The notes below the pieces were generated by a model. It was not told where the DNA came from, did no database searches, and worked only from the letters and a program-made list of their open reading frames with translations. A program made the position numbers and the translations under genes. Shown piece after piece: positions 50,601-59,431 of a stretch of 64,000 nt of DNA (position 1 is its first letter; each line of letters begins with the position of its first letter). The DNA comes from SURF-21 sp964510515 (lineage in GTDB: Bacteria > Actinomycetota > Geothermincolia > Geothermincolales > RBG-13-55-18), in contig CAZEAU010000002.1 in assembly GCA_964510515.1 (NCBI GenBank), positions 1 through 64,000 of the forward strand. Direction: 5' to 3'.

Positions 50601-51839
50601 ATGGAACGCAAGGAAGTGGTGGTGGTGGAGGCAGTGCGTACCCCCACCGGAAAGTCGGGCTGGGCGGGCACGGCCAAGGGCGGCGTTTTCTCACAGGTAT
50701 CGGCGCAGCACCTCCTGGCCACCGCGCTGCGGGGCCTGGTGGACCGGGTCAAGGAGAAGGCGCCGGCCTTCGAGGAGGTGGCCATCGAGGACGTGGCGGT
50801 GGGCTGCCTGAGCCAGATCGGGGAGCAAGGCCTCAACGTGGGCAGGGTCGGGGTGCTCGCGGCCGACCTGCCGGACGAGGTCGCCGGGTGGACAGTCAAC
50901 CGCTACTGCAACGCCGGCCTGCAGGCCATCAACTCGCAGGCGCACGCGCTGATGTGCGGGGCGGGAGACATCGCCATCGCCGCCGGGGTGGAGAACATGA
51001 GCCATTACGGCATGGGCTCCGACTTCCAGGCCGCGATGCAGGCGGGGATGCCGGTGAGTATACACCCCCGGGCCATGGAGCGCTACGCCCTGGCCCCCAT
51101 GGGGGTGAGCGCCCAGATGGTGGCTGACCGCTACAAGCTCGCGCGCGAGGACATGGACCGCTTCGCCCTGTGGAGCCACCAGAAAGCGGTGCAGGCCATG
51201 CGCGACGCAGAATGGTACGCCAAGCGCGTGGTCCCCGTGGAGATGGAGAAGGACGGCGGGGAAAAAGCGTTGGTGGAGAGGGACGAGCCGCCGCGCGAGC
51301 AGGCCCTCGACGACCCCGACGCCGCCCTGGCCAAGCTGGCCTCGCTGCCGCCCCGTTTCCGCGACGACGGCACGGTGACCGCGGCCACCTCCTCCGCCAT
51401 CGTGGACGGCGCGGCGGCGCTGATGCTCATGACCGCGGAGAAGGCGGAGGAGCTGGGGCTGGAGCCCATGGCCAGGATAGTCTCCACCGCGGTGGCGGGC
51501 TCCGAGCCGCTGATCATGCTGCTGGGACCGGTCCCGGCCATGCACAAGGCCCTGGACCGCGCCGGCATCAGCATGGACGACGTGGACATCTTCGAGCCCA
51601 ACGAGGCCTTCGTGTCCCCGGTGCTGGCCTTCTGCATGGAGTTCGGGCTGGACTTCGACGACCCCCGCATCAATCCCACGGGAGGAGCCTGCGCCCTCGG
51701 CCACCCCATCGGGTGCACGGGCGTGCTCTATTTCACGGAGATGGTGCACTGGATGGCTCGCCGCGGCCTGCGTTACGGGCTGCAGACGCTGTGCGGGGGC
51801 GGGGGCGTGGGCATCGCCACGGTCATCGAACGCCTCTGA
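50601..51839 (+). CDS. Thiolase (acetyl-CoA acyltransferase)
   Basis: Protein of 412 residues. The acylated Cys is in VNRYCNAGLQAINSQAHAL (about residue 99). The His/Asn motifs are EPNEAFVSPVL (usually NEAFA) and GGACALGHPIGCTG. The second Cys lies in QTLCGGGGVGIATVIERL near the C-terminus. All catalytic residues for Claisen condensation/thiolysis are present. AAGGAGGGCAC precedes the ATG, and the gene is 17 bp from the acyl-CoA synthetase, so they form an operon. It is probably degradative or bidirectional in the absence of other beta-oxidation genes in the window. Confidence 0.93.
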   Translation: MERKEVVVVEAVRTPTGKSGWAGTAKGGVFSQVSAQHLLATALRGLVDRVKEKAPAFEEVAIEDVAVGCLSQIGEQGLNVGRVGVLAADLPDEVAGWTVNRYCNAGLQAINSQAHALMCGAGDIAIAAGVENMSHYGMGSDFQAAMQAGMPVSIHPRAMERYALAPMGVSAQMVADRYKLAREDMDRFALWSHQKAVQAMRDAEWYAKRVVPVEMEKDGGEKALVERDEPPREQALDDPDAALAKLASLPPRFRDDGTVTAATSSAIVDGAAALMLMTAEKAEELGLEPMARIVSTAVAGSEPLIMLLGPVPAMHKALDRAGISMDDVDIFEPNEAFVSPVLAFCMEFGLDFDDPRINPTGGACALGHPIGCTGVLYFTEMVHWMARRGLRYGLQTLCGGGGVGIATVIERL

Positions 51840-51859
51840 TCCGGATGGGGTGCGTCCCT

Positions 51860-52120
51860 TCAGGACGCGCCCCTGCGGAGGCGGTGGTACTCGAAGAAGA
51901 TGGAGGCCAGCGTGATGAAGATGCCCGCCACCACCAGGGCGATGAGCAGGATAGAGATGTAGCCGGCGGGCATGAGCCTCTGGTATTCCTCGTAGGACCC
52001 GGCGCTGGAGGGGCCGGCGATGGTGCTCTCGCGGTTGGCTATGCCCCAGAAGGTGGCGGCGAGGAGAAAGAGGAGCAGGAGGAGCACCACGATACGGAGC
52101 GCCAGAAAGAACTTGTTCAT
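51860..52120 (-). CDS. Small two-TM membrane protein of unknown function
   Basis: Protein of 86 residues with two clear membrane helices: LRIVVLLLLLFLLAATFWGI (about 8-27) and SILLIALVVAGIFITLASIF (about 55-74). A short polar loop lies between them and a basic C-terminus (HRLRRGAS) probably faces the cytoplasm. It is convergent with the thiolase gene, 20 bp apart. I do not recognise a family. Confidence 0.7.
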   Translation of the reverse strand: MNKFFLALRIVVLLLLLFLLAATFWGIANRESTIAGPSSAGSYEEYQRLMPAGYISILLIALVVAGIFITLASIFFEYHRLRRGAS

Positions 52121-52164
52121 GCCACCATGTTACACGATGAGGTGCCCCGCGGTCATCCGAACCG

Positions 52165-52367
52165 GCCTCCTGAGCGGGCCCCCCTCAAGTGGCGGAGGTG
52201 ACGCTTGCCGGCGAACCGGCCTTCTGTGCGGGCCCTCATGGCGCTTGCCGGCGAATAAGCCTTCCGAGCGGGCCCCTCAGTGGCGGAAGTGGCGTTTGCC
52301 GGTGAACAGGCCCTGCGAGCTGGCCCTCGTGGCGCTTGCCGGTGAACCGGCCTTCCGAGCGGGCCCC
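52165..52367 (-). repeat. Repeated copies of the purH 3' end past its stop
   Basis: On the minus strand the end of purH (CACCGGCAAGCGCCACTTCC and GCCACTGA) recurs at about 52275-52305 and 52183-52210 with a few changes. Shorter CACCGGCAAGCGCCA copies lie near 52325 and 52235. Spacing alternates around 45 and 91 bp, linked by GGGCCCGCTCGGAAGGCCGG. It looks like a decayed higher-order tandem array seeded from the gene end. Confidence 0.8.
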
Positions 52368-53912
52368 TCAGTGGCGGAAGTGGCGCTTGCCGGTGAGGGC
52401 CATGACCAGCCCGCGCTCGCCTACCACCGCGAAGGTCTCCTCGTCGCGTATGGAGCCCCCGGGCTGGATGAAAGCCTCCACCCCCGCGTCCGCCGCCAGG
52501 GCCACCGCGTCGGGGAAGGGGAAGAAGGCGTCGCTCGCGCATACCGCGCCCGCGGCCTTGTCCCCCGCCGTGCGCAGGGCGAGGTAGGTGGAATCGAGAC
52601 GGTTCATCTGTCCCGCGCCAATCCCCACCGTGGCCCCGTCCCTCGCGAGCACGATGGCGTTGGAGCGCGTATGCTTGGCCACCTTCCAGGCGAAGACCAT
52701 CTCCTCCCACTGCTCCTGCGTCGGCCTGCGGCCGCCCACGAAGGTGACCCCGCTGAGGTCGTCCTCCCCGGCGTCGTTGTCCTGCACCAGCAGGCCTCCG
52801 TCCACACGCTTGAAATCCTTGAGGGCAAAGTGCGCGCCGCCCTGCGGGGCAAGGGTGAGCAGGCGGATATCCTCCTTCTTCTTGAGCAGCTTGCGCGCGG
52901 CCTCGCCGTACTCGGGGGCGATGACCACCTCCACGAAGATGGAGTTGATGAGCTCCGCGGTCTCCTCGTCTATGGGGCGATTGAAGGCCATCACGCTCCC
53001 GTAGGCACTGACCTCGTCGCACTCGAAGGCGCGCCGCCAGGCGGTGGAGAGCTCCCCGGCCGCGGCCACGCCGCACGGGTTGTTGTGCTTGACCATCACC
53101 ACCGCGGGGAGGGTAAACTCCCTCACCAGGGACCAGGCCGCATCGCCGTCGAGGACGTTGTTGAAGGAGAGCTCCTTGCCGTGCCACTGCTCGGCCAAAA
53201 CGAAGGAGCCGGCGCGGGCACCGACCTCCCGGTAGAGGGCCCCCCTCTGATGCGGGTTCTCCCCGTAGCGCAGCTCCGCCTGCTTGTCGAACACCAGGTT
53301 GAGCGTTTGCGGGAACTCCTCGAAGGCCCTGGAGAGATAGGCGTAGATGGCCGCGTCGTAGGCGGCGGTATGGCGGAAGCCCTCGGCGGCGAGTGAGCGG
53401 CGCGTCTGCAGCGAGAGGTCTCCCCCCAAGCGCCGCATCTCCAGGAGGAGGGAGGAATAGCGCTTGGGGTTAGTGGCGATGGCCACCCCGGTGAAGTTCT
53501 TCGCCGCGGCGCGGATGAGGGTCACGCCGCCGATGTCGATCTGCTCCATCGCCTCCTCCAGGGTAGTCTCGGGGCGGGCGACGGTCTCCGCGAAAGGATA
53601 GAGGTTGACCACCACGAGGTCGATGGGCTTGATGCCCTTTTGCGCCATCTCCTCCATGTGGCCCGCGTTGTCGCGGTCGGCGAGCAGGGCGGCATGGATG
53701 TTGGGATGCAGGGTCTTTACCCTGCCGTCCATCATCTCCGGAAAACCGGTGACCTCGGAGATGGGGATGACCTCGATGCCCTCGGCACGCAGCTTCGCCT
53801 CCGTCCCCCCGGTGGAGATGATCTCCACGCCCATCTCCCTGAGCTCCCTCGCCAGGACCACGATCCCGGCCTTGTTGGAGACGCTCAGCAGCGCCCTCTT
53901 TATCCCGGCCAT
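52368..53912 (-). CDS. purH: PurH: AICAR formyltransferase / IMP cyclohydrolase
   Basis: Protein of 514 residues, normal length. The N-terminal cyclohydrolase domain has LLSVSNKAGI, STGGTEAKL and GRVKTLHPNIHAALLADRD. The C-terminal transformylase has the catalytic KHNNPCGVA, RSNAIVLARDGATVGIGAGQ and SDAFFPFPDAV. It catalyses the last two steps to IMP. It is the last gene of the minus-strand pur operon, 59 bp after purN, and its 3' end is followed by repeat copies of itself. Confidence 0.97.
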   Translation of the reverse strand: MAGIKRALLSVSNKAGIVVLARELREMGVEIISTGGTEAKLRAEGIEVIPISEVTGFPEMMDGRVKTLHPNIHAALLADRDNAGHMEEMAQKGIKPIDLVVVNLYPFAETVARPETTLEEAMEQIDIGGVTLIRAAAKNFTGVAIATNPKRYSSLLLEMRRLGGDLSLQTRRSLAAEGFRHTAAYDAAIYAYLSRAFEEFPQTLNLVFDKQAELRYGENPHQRGALYREVGARAGSFVLAEQWHGKELSFNNVLDGDAAWSLVREFTLPAVVMVKHNNPCGVAAAGELSTAWRRAFECDEVSAYGSVMAFNRPIDEETAELINSIFVEVVIAPEYGEAARKLLKKKEDIRLLTLAPQGGAHFALKDFKRVDGGLLVQDNDAGEDDLSGVTFVGGRRPTQEQWEEMVFAWKVAKHTRSNAIVLARDGATVGIGAGQMNRLDSTYLALRTAGDKAAGAVCASDAFFPFPDAVALAADAGVEAFIQPGGSIRDEETFAVVGERGLVMALTGKRHFRH

Positions 53913-53971
53913 AGAACTCCTTCCTCGGGTTTCTACCCCCGTGCGGCCCGCCGCTCTGCGGCCCGCGGCCG

Positions 53972-54592
53972 TCAGGTCTTTTCCCGGATGCGCACGTGCC
54001 TGCCCTCTACCGCCAGCCGCCCCTCGCAGAAGTAGCGGATGGCCCGCGGGTAGATGCGGTATTCCACCTCGTGGATGCGCTGATGCAGCGCCTCCTCGTC
54101 GTCTCCGGAGAGGACGGACACGGCCTCCTGCAGTATCACGGGGCCGGTGTCCAGCCCCTCGTCCACGAAATGCACCGTCACCCCGGTGACCTTGACCCCG
54201 TAAGCGAGGGCGTCCGCGACCCCGGCGGTGCCGGGAAACGAGGGCAGAAGCGCGGGGTGGATATTCATGATGCGCTCGCGGAAGGCGGCCACGAACTGCG
54301 GGCCCACCAGGCGCATGTATCCGGCCAGCACCACCAGCGAGACCTCCCGCTGCGCGAGCACGCGCACGAGCTCGCGGTCGTAGGCGGCGCGGCCGGCGAA
54401 ATCTTTGGGGTCCACGACCACCGTCTCCAGCCCGTGCTCCCTCGCCCGCACCAGCCCGTAGGCTTCCGGGTTGTCGCTTAGCACCACGGCGATGCGGGCG
54501 GGCAGGCGGCGCTGCTCTATCTCCCCCGCGATGTTCTCCATATTGGTGCCGCTGCCGGAGATGAGGACGCCCAGCCTGCAGGGTGCCTTCAA
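53972..54592 (-). CDS. purN: PurN: phosphoribosylglycinamide formyltransferase
   Basis: Protein of 206 residues. It has the nucleotide-binding ISGSGTNMENI, the catalytic Asn and His in RIMNIHPALLPSFPG, and the Asp in VDEGLDTGPVI. It is the folate-dependent GAR transformylase (step 3), so the organism needs 10-formyl-THF for this step. It lies 21 bp after purM. No fused domains. Confidence 0.96.
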   Translation of the reverse strand: MKAPCRLGVLISGSGTNMENIAGEIEQRRLPARIAVVLSDNPEAYGLVRAREHGLETVVVDPKDFAGRAAYDRELVRVLAQREVSLVVLAGYMRLVGPQFVAAFRERIMNIHPALLPSFPGTAGVADALAYGVKVTGVTVHFVDEGLDTGPVILQEAVSVLSGDDEEALHQRIHEVEYRIYPRAIRYFCEGRLAVEGRHVRIREKT

Positions 54593-54613
54593 GCCCTTAC
54601 CCCTTTCGCCGCC

Positions 54614-55681
54614 TCAACAGGTGATGCAGATGCCGCCGGTGCCTTCGTGCACCTCCCCGATGCGCGCGGCACGGTAACCGGCCAGCCCGAGCACGCTCAC
54701 GGCCTGGCGGAAGTCCCCCGGGTCCACCATGACCGCCATGCCTATGCCCATGTTGAAGGTGCGCAGCATCTCCACCTCGTCGATGTTCCCCATGTCCCTG
54801 ATGATCTTGAATATGCTCGGGGGGTGCCACGAGGTGAGGTCGATGTTGGCGTCCACGCGCGGGGGGAGCACGCGGGGCACGTTCTCGACCAGCCCCCCGC
54901 CGGTCACGTGCACCACCCCCTTGACCTCCACCTCGCGCGCCAGGGCGAGGACCCCGGGGGCGTATATCTCGCTGGGGGTGAGCAGTTCCTCTCCCAGGGT
55001 GGCGGAGAGGCCGCGCAGGCGGTCGGCGGGGTCGAAGTCGTTGAGCTCGAAGAAGACCTTGCGCGCCAGCGAATAGCCGTTGGCGTGCAGGCCGGTGCTC
55101 ATCATCCCGATGATGACGTCGCCGGCGACGATGCGCGAGCCGTCGATGATCGCCCCCTTCTCCACCACCCCGACGGCGAAGCCGGCCAGGTCGTAGGCGT
55201 CCTCCTCCATGACCCCGGGGTGCTCGGCCGTCTCGCCCCCGATGAGGGCGCACCCGCAGCGGCGGCAGCCGCGCGCGACGCCGGAGACGATGCTCTTGAC
55301 CTTGCCCGGGTCTATCTTCCCCATGGCCAGGTAGTCCAGCATGAACAGTGGCTCGGCCCCGCAGGTGACGACGTCGTCCACGCACATGGCCACGAGGTCG
55401 ATGCCCACGCTGTCGTGGCGGTCGAGCATCTGCGCCACCTTGAGCTTGGTCCCCACCCCGTCCACGGAGGACACCAGCACGGGCTCCTTGTATCCCTCGA
55501 ACGCGGCGGAGAAGAGGGCTCCGAAACCGCCCAGGCGGGAGAGCACCTCGGGGCGCAGGGTGGAGGCCGCATCCTCCCCGATCAGCTCCACGGCGCGCTT
55601 TCCCGCCTCGACATCCACCCCGGCATCGCAATAGGTCAGGGGCTTGCACGCGTCCACGTCGTCTCGCTTACCGTCCACCAT
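54614..55681 (-). CDS. purM: PurM: AIR synthetase
   Basis: Protein of 355 residues in the PurM/PurL ATPase superfamily. It has TYCDAGVDVEAG, VSSVDGVGTKLKVAQ, DLVAMCVDDVVTCGAEPLF, GGETAEHPG and HVTGGGLVENVPRVLP. It closes FGAM to AIR (step 5). The ATG at 55681 is followed by a 13-residue extension before the usual TYxDAGV start. It lies 86 bp after purF. Confidence 0.97.
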   Translation of the reverse strand: MVDGKRDDVDACKPLTYCDAGVDVEAGKRAVELIGEDAASTLRPEVLSRLGGFGALFSAAFEGYKEPVLVSSVDGVGTKLKVAQMLDRHDSVGIDLVAMCVDDVVTCGAEPLFMLDYLAMGKIDPGKVKSIVSGVARGCRRCGCALIGGETAEHPGVMEEDAYDLAGFAVGVVEKGAIIDGSRIVAGDVIIGMMSTGLHANGYSLARKVFFELNDFDPADRLRGLSATLGEELLTPSEIYAPGVLALAREVEVKGVVHVTGGGLVENVPRVLPPRVDANIDLTSWHPPSIFKIIRDMGNIDEVEMLRTFNMGIGMAVMVDPGDFRQAVSVLGLAGYRAARIGEVHEGTGGICITC

Positions 55682-55767
55682 GGGTCACAACCTTTCTCTC
55701 GCTGCCAACGCAACCGCGCGCCGCGCATGGCATCCGCGGATGCGCCTGCCTCCCTTGCCGGCGAGGT

Positions 55768-57186
55768 CTATTGTACCCCCACCCTGCCTTCCGGCAGGCT
55801 GCATTCCCTCATGGTCACCTGGCCGGGCACGGGCACGGGGTACTCGCCGTCGAAACAGGCGGTGCAGAAATCCTCCTTGGGCCTGCGCGTGGCCCTGACC
55901 AGGTTCTCCATGCTCAGGTAATGGAGGGTATCGGCGCCGATGAAGCGGCGGATATCCTCCACCTCGCGGGAGGCGGCGATGAGCTCCTTGCGTATGGCGG
56001 TGTCGATGCCGTAGAAACACGGGTGCTTGTCGGGGGGCGAGCTGATGCGCAAATGCACCTCCCGGGCCCCCGCTTCCCTGAGCATCTTCACGATCTCCCT
56101 GGTGGTGTTGCCGCGCACGATGGAATCGTCCACCACCACCATCCTCTTGCCCTTGATGTCGTGCACGAGGGGGTTGAGCTTGAGGCGCACCCCCAGCTGA
56201 CGGATGGCCTGCGTGGGCTGGATGAAGGTGCGGCCGATATAGCGGTTCTTGATCAGGCCCTCCCCGAAGGGCACCCCCGAGGCCTGGGAGTAACCGATGG
56301 CGGCCGGGATGCCGGTGTCGGGGATGGGCATGACCACGTCCGCCTCTACCGGGGCCTCGTCGGCCAGGCTCATGCCCATGTGCTTGCGGGCATGGTAGAG
56401 ATAGGTCCCGTACATGATGGAGTCCGGGCGGGCGAAATAGATGAACTCGAAGATGCAAAGGGAGGGTTTGCGGGCGGGCGCGGCGGACTCGAAGCGCAGA
56501 CCGTCGTCGTCGATGACCGCCATCTCCCCCGGCTCGACCTCGCGCAGGTACTCGGCCCCGATGATGTCCAGCCCCGCGCTCTCGCTGGAGACGGCGTGGC
56601 CGCCCATGTAGGAGCCCACGCACAGGGGCCTGATGCCGTAAGGGTCCCTCACCCCGAGCAGCTTGTCCTCGGTCATGATGACCAGCGAATAGGCCCCGCT
56701 GAGGAGGGGCATGACCTCCTTGACGGCATCGACGATGGACTTCTCCCGCGAGCGGGCCAGCATGAGCGCGATGACCTCCGTGTCGGAGGCGGAGCGGAAG
56801 CGCGCCCCCTTCGCCTTGAGCTTGTCGCGCAGCTCGACGGCGTTGGTGAGGTTGCCGTTGTGGGCGACGAAGACCGAGCCGCCGCGGCGCGGCACCTGCA
56901 CCGGCTCGGCGTTTTCCCAGAAGGCCGAGCCGCTGGTGGAATAGCGCACGTGGCCGATGGCCAGGTGCCCCCTGAGGTTGTTGAGGTCCCTCTCGCTGAA
57001 GACCTGTGAGACCATGCCCATGTCCTTGAGCAGCAGCGTCTCCCTGCCGTCGGAGACGGCGATGCCCGCGCTCTCCTGCCCGCGGTGCTGCAGGGCGTAG
57101 AGGGCGTAATAGGCCAGCTTGGCCACATCGTCTTCGCGGGTATGGACCCCGAACACGCCGCAGGATTCGTTGATCTCAAAGCTCAT
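55768..57186 (-). CDS. purF: PurF: amidophosphoribosyltransferase (Fe-S type)
   Basis: Protein of 472 residues. The N-terminal eight residues are a short propeptide before the nucleophile C9 (ESCGVFG). The glutaminase domain has QHRGQESAGI, GHVRYSTSG and HNGNLTN. The PRTase domain has VVDDSIVRGNTTREIV. Cys residues in SLCIFEF, HPCFYGID and FCTACFDGEYP match the [4Fe-4S] ligands of the B. subtilis enzyme. Unlike the PurQ of this operon, its glutamine site is intact. First committed step of the pathway. Confidence 0.97.
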   Translation of the reverse strand: MSFEINESCGVFGVHTREDDVAKLAYYALYALQHRGQESAGIAVSDGRETLLLKDMGMVSQVFSERDLNNLRGHLAIGHVRYSTSGSAFWENAEPVQVPRRGGSVFVAHNGNLTNAVELRDKLKAKGARFRSASDTEVIALMLARSREKSIVDAVKEVMPLLSGAYSLVIMTEDKLLGVRDPYGIRPLCVGSYMGGHAVSSESAGLDIIGAEYLREVEPGEMAVIDDDGLRFESAAPARKPSLCIFEFIYFARPDSIMYGTYLYHARKHMGMSLADEAPVEADVVMPIPDTGIPAAIGYSQASGVPFGEGLIKNRYIGRTFIQPTQAIRQLGVRLKLNPLVHDIKGKRMVVVDDSIVRGNTTREIVKMLREAGAREVHLRISSPPDKHPCFYGIDTAIRKELIAASREVEDIRRFIGADTLHYLSMENLVRATRRPKEDFCTACFDGEYPVPVPGQVTMRECSLPEGRVGVQ

Positions 57187-57238
57187 GTGTTCCTCTCACC
57201 TCACGTTTTCGCATACGCCTCGCCATTTCATCCCGCCC

Positions 57239-59422
57239 CTAACCCGCGAGCAGGCGCGCCAGCGCTCCCTCGCGCGCGCGGCGCATCTCCTCCACCGCGA
57301 GGTCGATACAGCCCGCGACGACGAGCCTGTCGCCGCCCGTGCGCCCCAGCACGTGCAGGGGCACCCGGCGGGATGCGGCCAGCTCCCGCAGCGCTTCCAG
57401 GTCCCCTTCCCGCAGGGTGAGCACGAAACGCGACTGGCTCTCGCTGAAGAGCCAGCTCACCGGGGGCAGGTCGGCGGCGGGGTCGAGAAGCGCGCCCACG
57501 CCCCCGGCGCAGCAGCACTCGAGCAGGGCCACCGCCGCCCCTCCCTCGGAGCAATCGTGGGCGGAGAGGACGATGCCGCGGCGGATGCCCTCTAAGCAGG
57601 TCGCCTGCACGTTTCTCTCCAGCGCCAGGTCGACGGCGGGAGGGCGGCCCGCGATCATGCCGTGCACCACCTTGAGGTATTCCGACCCGCCCAGCTCGTC
57701 CAGGGTGTCGCCCAGCATGACCACCAGCAGGCCCTCGCGCGGGAAGGCCATGGTGCGGCGGGCGGAGAGGTTGTCGATGAGGCCGACCATGCCCACCACC
57801 GGGGTGGGATGGATGGCCGCGCCGAAAGACTCGTTGTAGAAGCTGACGTTGCCGCTCACCACCGGCAGCTCGAGGGCCCGCGCCGCGTCGGCCAGGCCGC
57901 GCACCGATTCCTTGAACTGCCAGAAGATGTCCGGGCGCTCGGGGTTGCCGAAGTTAAGGCAATTGGTGAGGGCCATGGGCACCCCGCCCGAGGCCACCAC
58001 GTTGCGCGCCGCCTCGACGACGGCTATCTGGGTGCCGGTATAAGGGTCGAGATAAACGTAGCGGGAGTTGCCGTCCACGCATACCGCCAGCGCCTTGCTC
58101 GTGCCCTTGACGCGCAGCACCGCCGCGTCGGAGCCGGGGGGGACCACGGTGTTGAGCTGCGCCATGTGGTCGAAGCGGGAATAGACCATGCTCTTGTCGC
58201 AGAGGTTGGCGCCGCTCACCAGGTCGAGGAGCACCCGGCCCAGGTCGGCGGGGTGCTCGAGGGCGGTGAGGTCCGCGGACTGCAGCTGATCGAGATAGGC
58301 GGGCCTCTCGGCAGGGCGGTCGTAAACGGGGCCGTCGGCGAGGGAGGATACGGGAACATCCACCACCTTCTCCCCGTGCCAGTCTATCTCCAGCATGTCT
58401 CCCGCGGTCACCTCGCCGATGACCACGGCGGGGAGGCCCCACTTCTCGCACACGGCGAGGGCCTCCTCCAGCTTGCGCGGCTCCGCGATGGCCAGCATGC
58501 GCTCCTGGGACTCGGAGATCATGATCTCGAAGGGGTCCATGTCCTCGCGCAGGGGGACGCGCTCCAGCGCTATCTTCATGCCCACCCCTCCGCGCGCCGC
58601 CGTCTCCGAGCAGGCGCAGGAGATGCCCGCCGCGCCCAGGTCCTGCAGCCCCACCAGGAGGTCCTTCTCCAACAGCTCCAGGCAGGCCTCGATGAGCAGC
58701 TTCTCGGTGAAGGGGTCCCCCACCTGCACGCTGGGGCGGTTCTGCTCGCTGGCCTCGTCGAACTCCTGCGAGGCCAGGATGGAGGCGCCGCCGATGCCGT
58801 CGCGGCCGGTGCGGTTGCCTATAAGCAGCACCGCGTTGCCCACGCCGGTGGCCCGGCCGCGGATGAGCCTCTCCTTGGGCATGATGCCGATGCCCATCAC
58901 GTTGACCAGGATATTGTCTTCGTAGCACTCGTCGAAATATATGTCCCCCCCCACGGTGGGGATGCCGAGGCAGTTGCCGTAGCCGGAGATGCCGGCGACG
59001 ACGCCGCCGAAGAGGTAGCGCTGGCGGGGGCTGTCCAGGGTGCCGAAGCGCAGGGGGTCGAGGCAGGCGATGGGCCGCGCGCCCATGGTGAAGATGTCGC
59101 GCACGATGCCGCCGATGCCCGTGGCCGCCCCCTGATAGGGCTCCACCGCGCTGGGGTGATTGTGGGACTCCAGCTTGAAGGCGACGGCGAGCCCTCCTCC
59201 GATGTCGATGATGCCCGCGTTCTCGCCCGGGCCCTGCAGCACGCAGGGGGCGTGGGTGGGGAGCTGCGCGAGCACCTTGCGGGAGCTCTTGTAGGAGCAG
59301 TGCTCGCTCCACATGAGCGAGTACATGCCCAGCTCGACCCGGCCCGGCTCCCGGCCCAGAATGCGTACAATGTCGCGGTACTCGTCCCCGGTCAGGCCCA
59401 GTTCCTCGTAGAGTTCCGCCAT
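57239..59422 (-). CDS. purL: PurL: FGAM synthetase large subunit (small-PurL type)
   Basis: Protein of 727 residues, the three-subunit type that needs PurS and PurQ. It has SLMWSEHCSYKSS, the ATP-binding GENAGIIDIGGG, ESHNHPSAVEPYQGAATGIGG, and DLGAAGISCACSE. The synthetase domain takes ammonia normally delivered by PurQ through PurS-stabilised contacts. PurQ here lacks its glutaminase residues, so this subunit may use free ammonia. It starts 9 bp after purQ. Confidence 0.97.
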   Translation of the reverse strand: MAELYEELGLTGDEYRDIVRILGREPGRVELGMYSLMWSEHCSYKSSRKVLAQLPTHAPCVLQGPGENAGIIDIGGGLAVAFKLESHNHPSAVEPYQGAATGIGGIVRDIFTMGARPIACLDPLRFGTLDSPRQRYLFGGVVAGISGYGNCLGIPTVGGDIYFDECYEDNILVNVMGIGIMPKERLIRGRATGVGNAVLLIGNRTGRDGIGGASILASQEFDEASEQNRPSVQVGDPFTEKLLIEACLELLEKDLLVGLQDLGAAGISCACSETAARGGVGMKIALERVPLREDMDPFEIMISESQERMLAIAEPRKLEEALAVCEKWGLPAVVIGEVTAGDMLEIDWHGEKVVDVPVSSLADGPVYDRPAERPAYLDQLQSADLTALEHPADLGRVLLDLVSGANLCDKSMVYSRFDHMAQLNTVVPPGSDAAVLRVKGTSKALAVCVDGNSRYVYLDPYTGTQIAVVEAARNVVASGGVPMALTNCLNFGNPERPDIFWQFKESVRGLADAARALELPVVSGNVSFYNESFGAAIHPTPVVGMVGLIDNLSARRTMAFPREGLLVVMLGDTLDELGGSEYLKVVHGMIAGRPPAVDLALERNVQATCLEGIRRGIVLSAHDCSEGGAAVALLECCCAGGVGALLDPAADLPPVSWLFSESQSRFVLTLREGDLEALRELAASRRVPLHVLGRTGGDRLVVAGCIDLAVEEMRRAREGALARLLAG

Positions 59423-59431
59423 GTCTTCACC

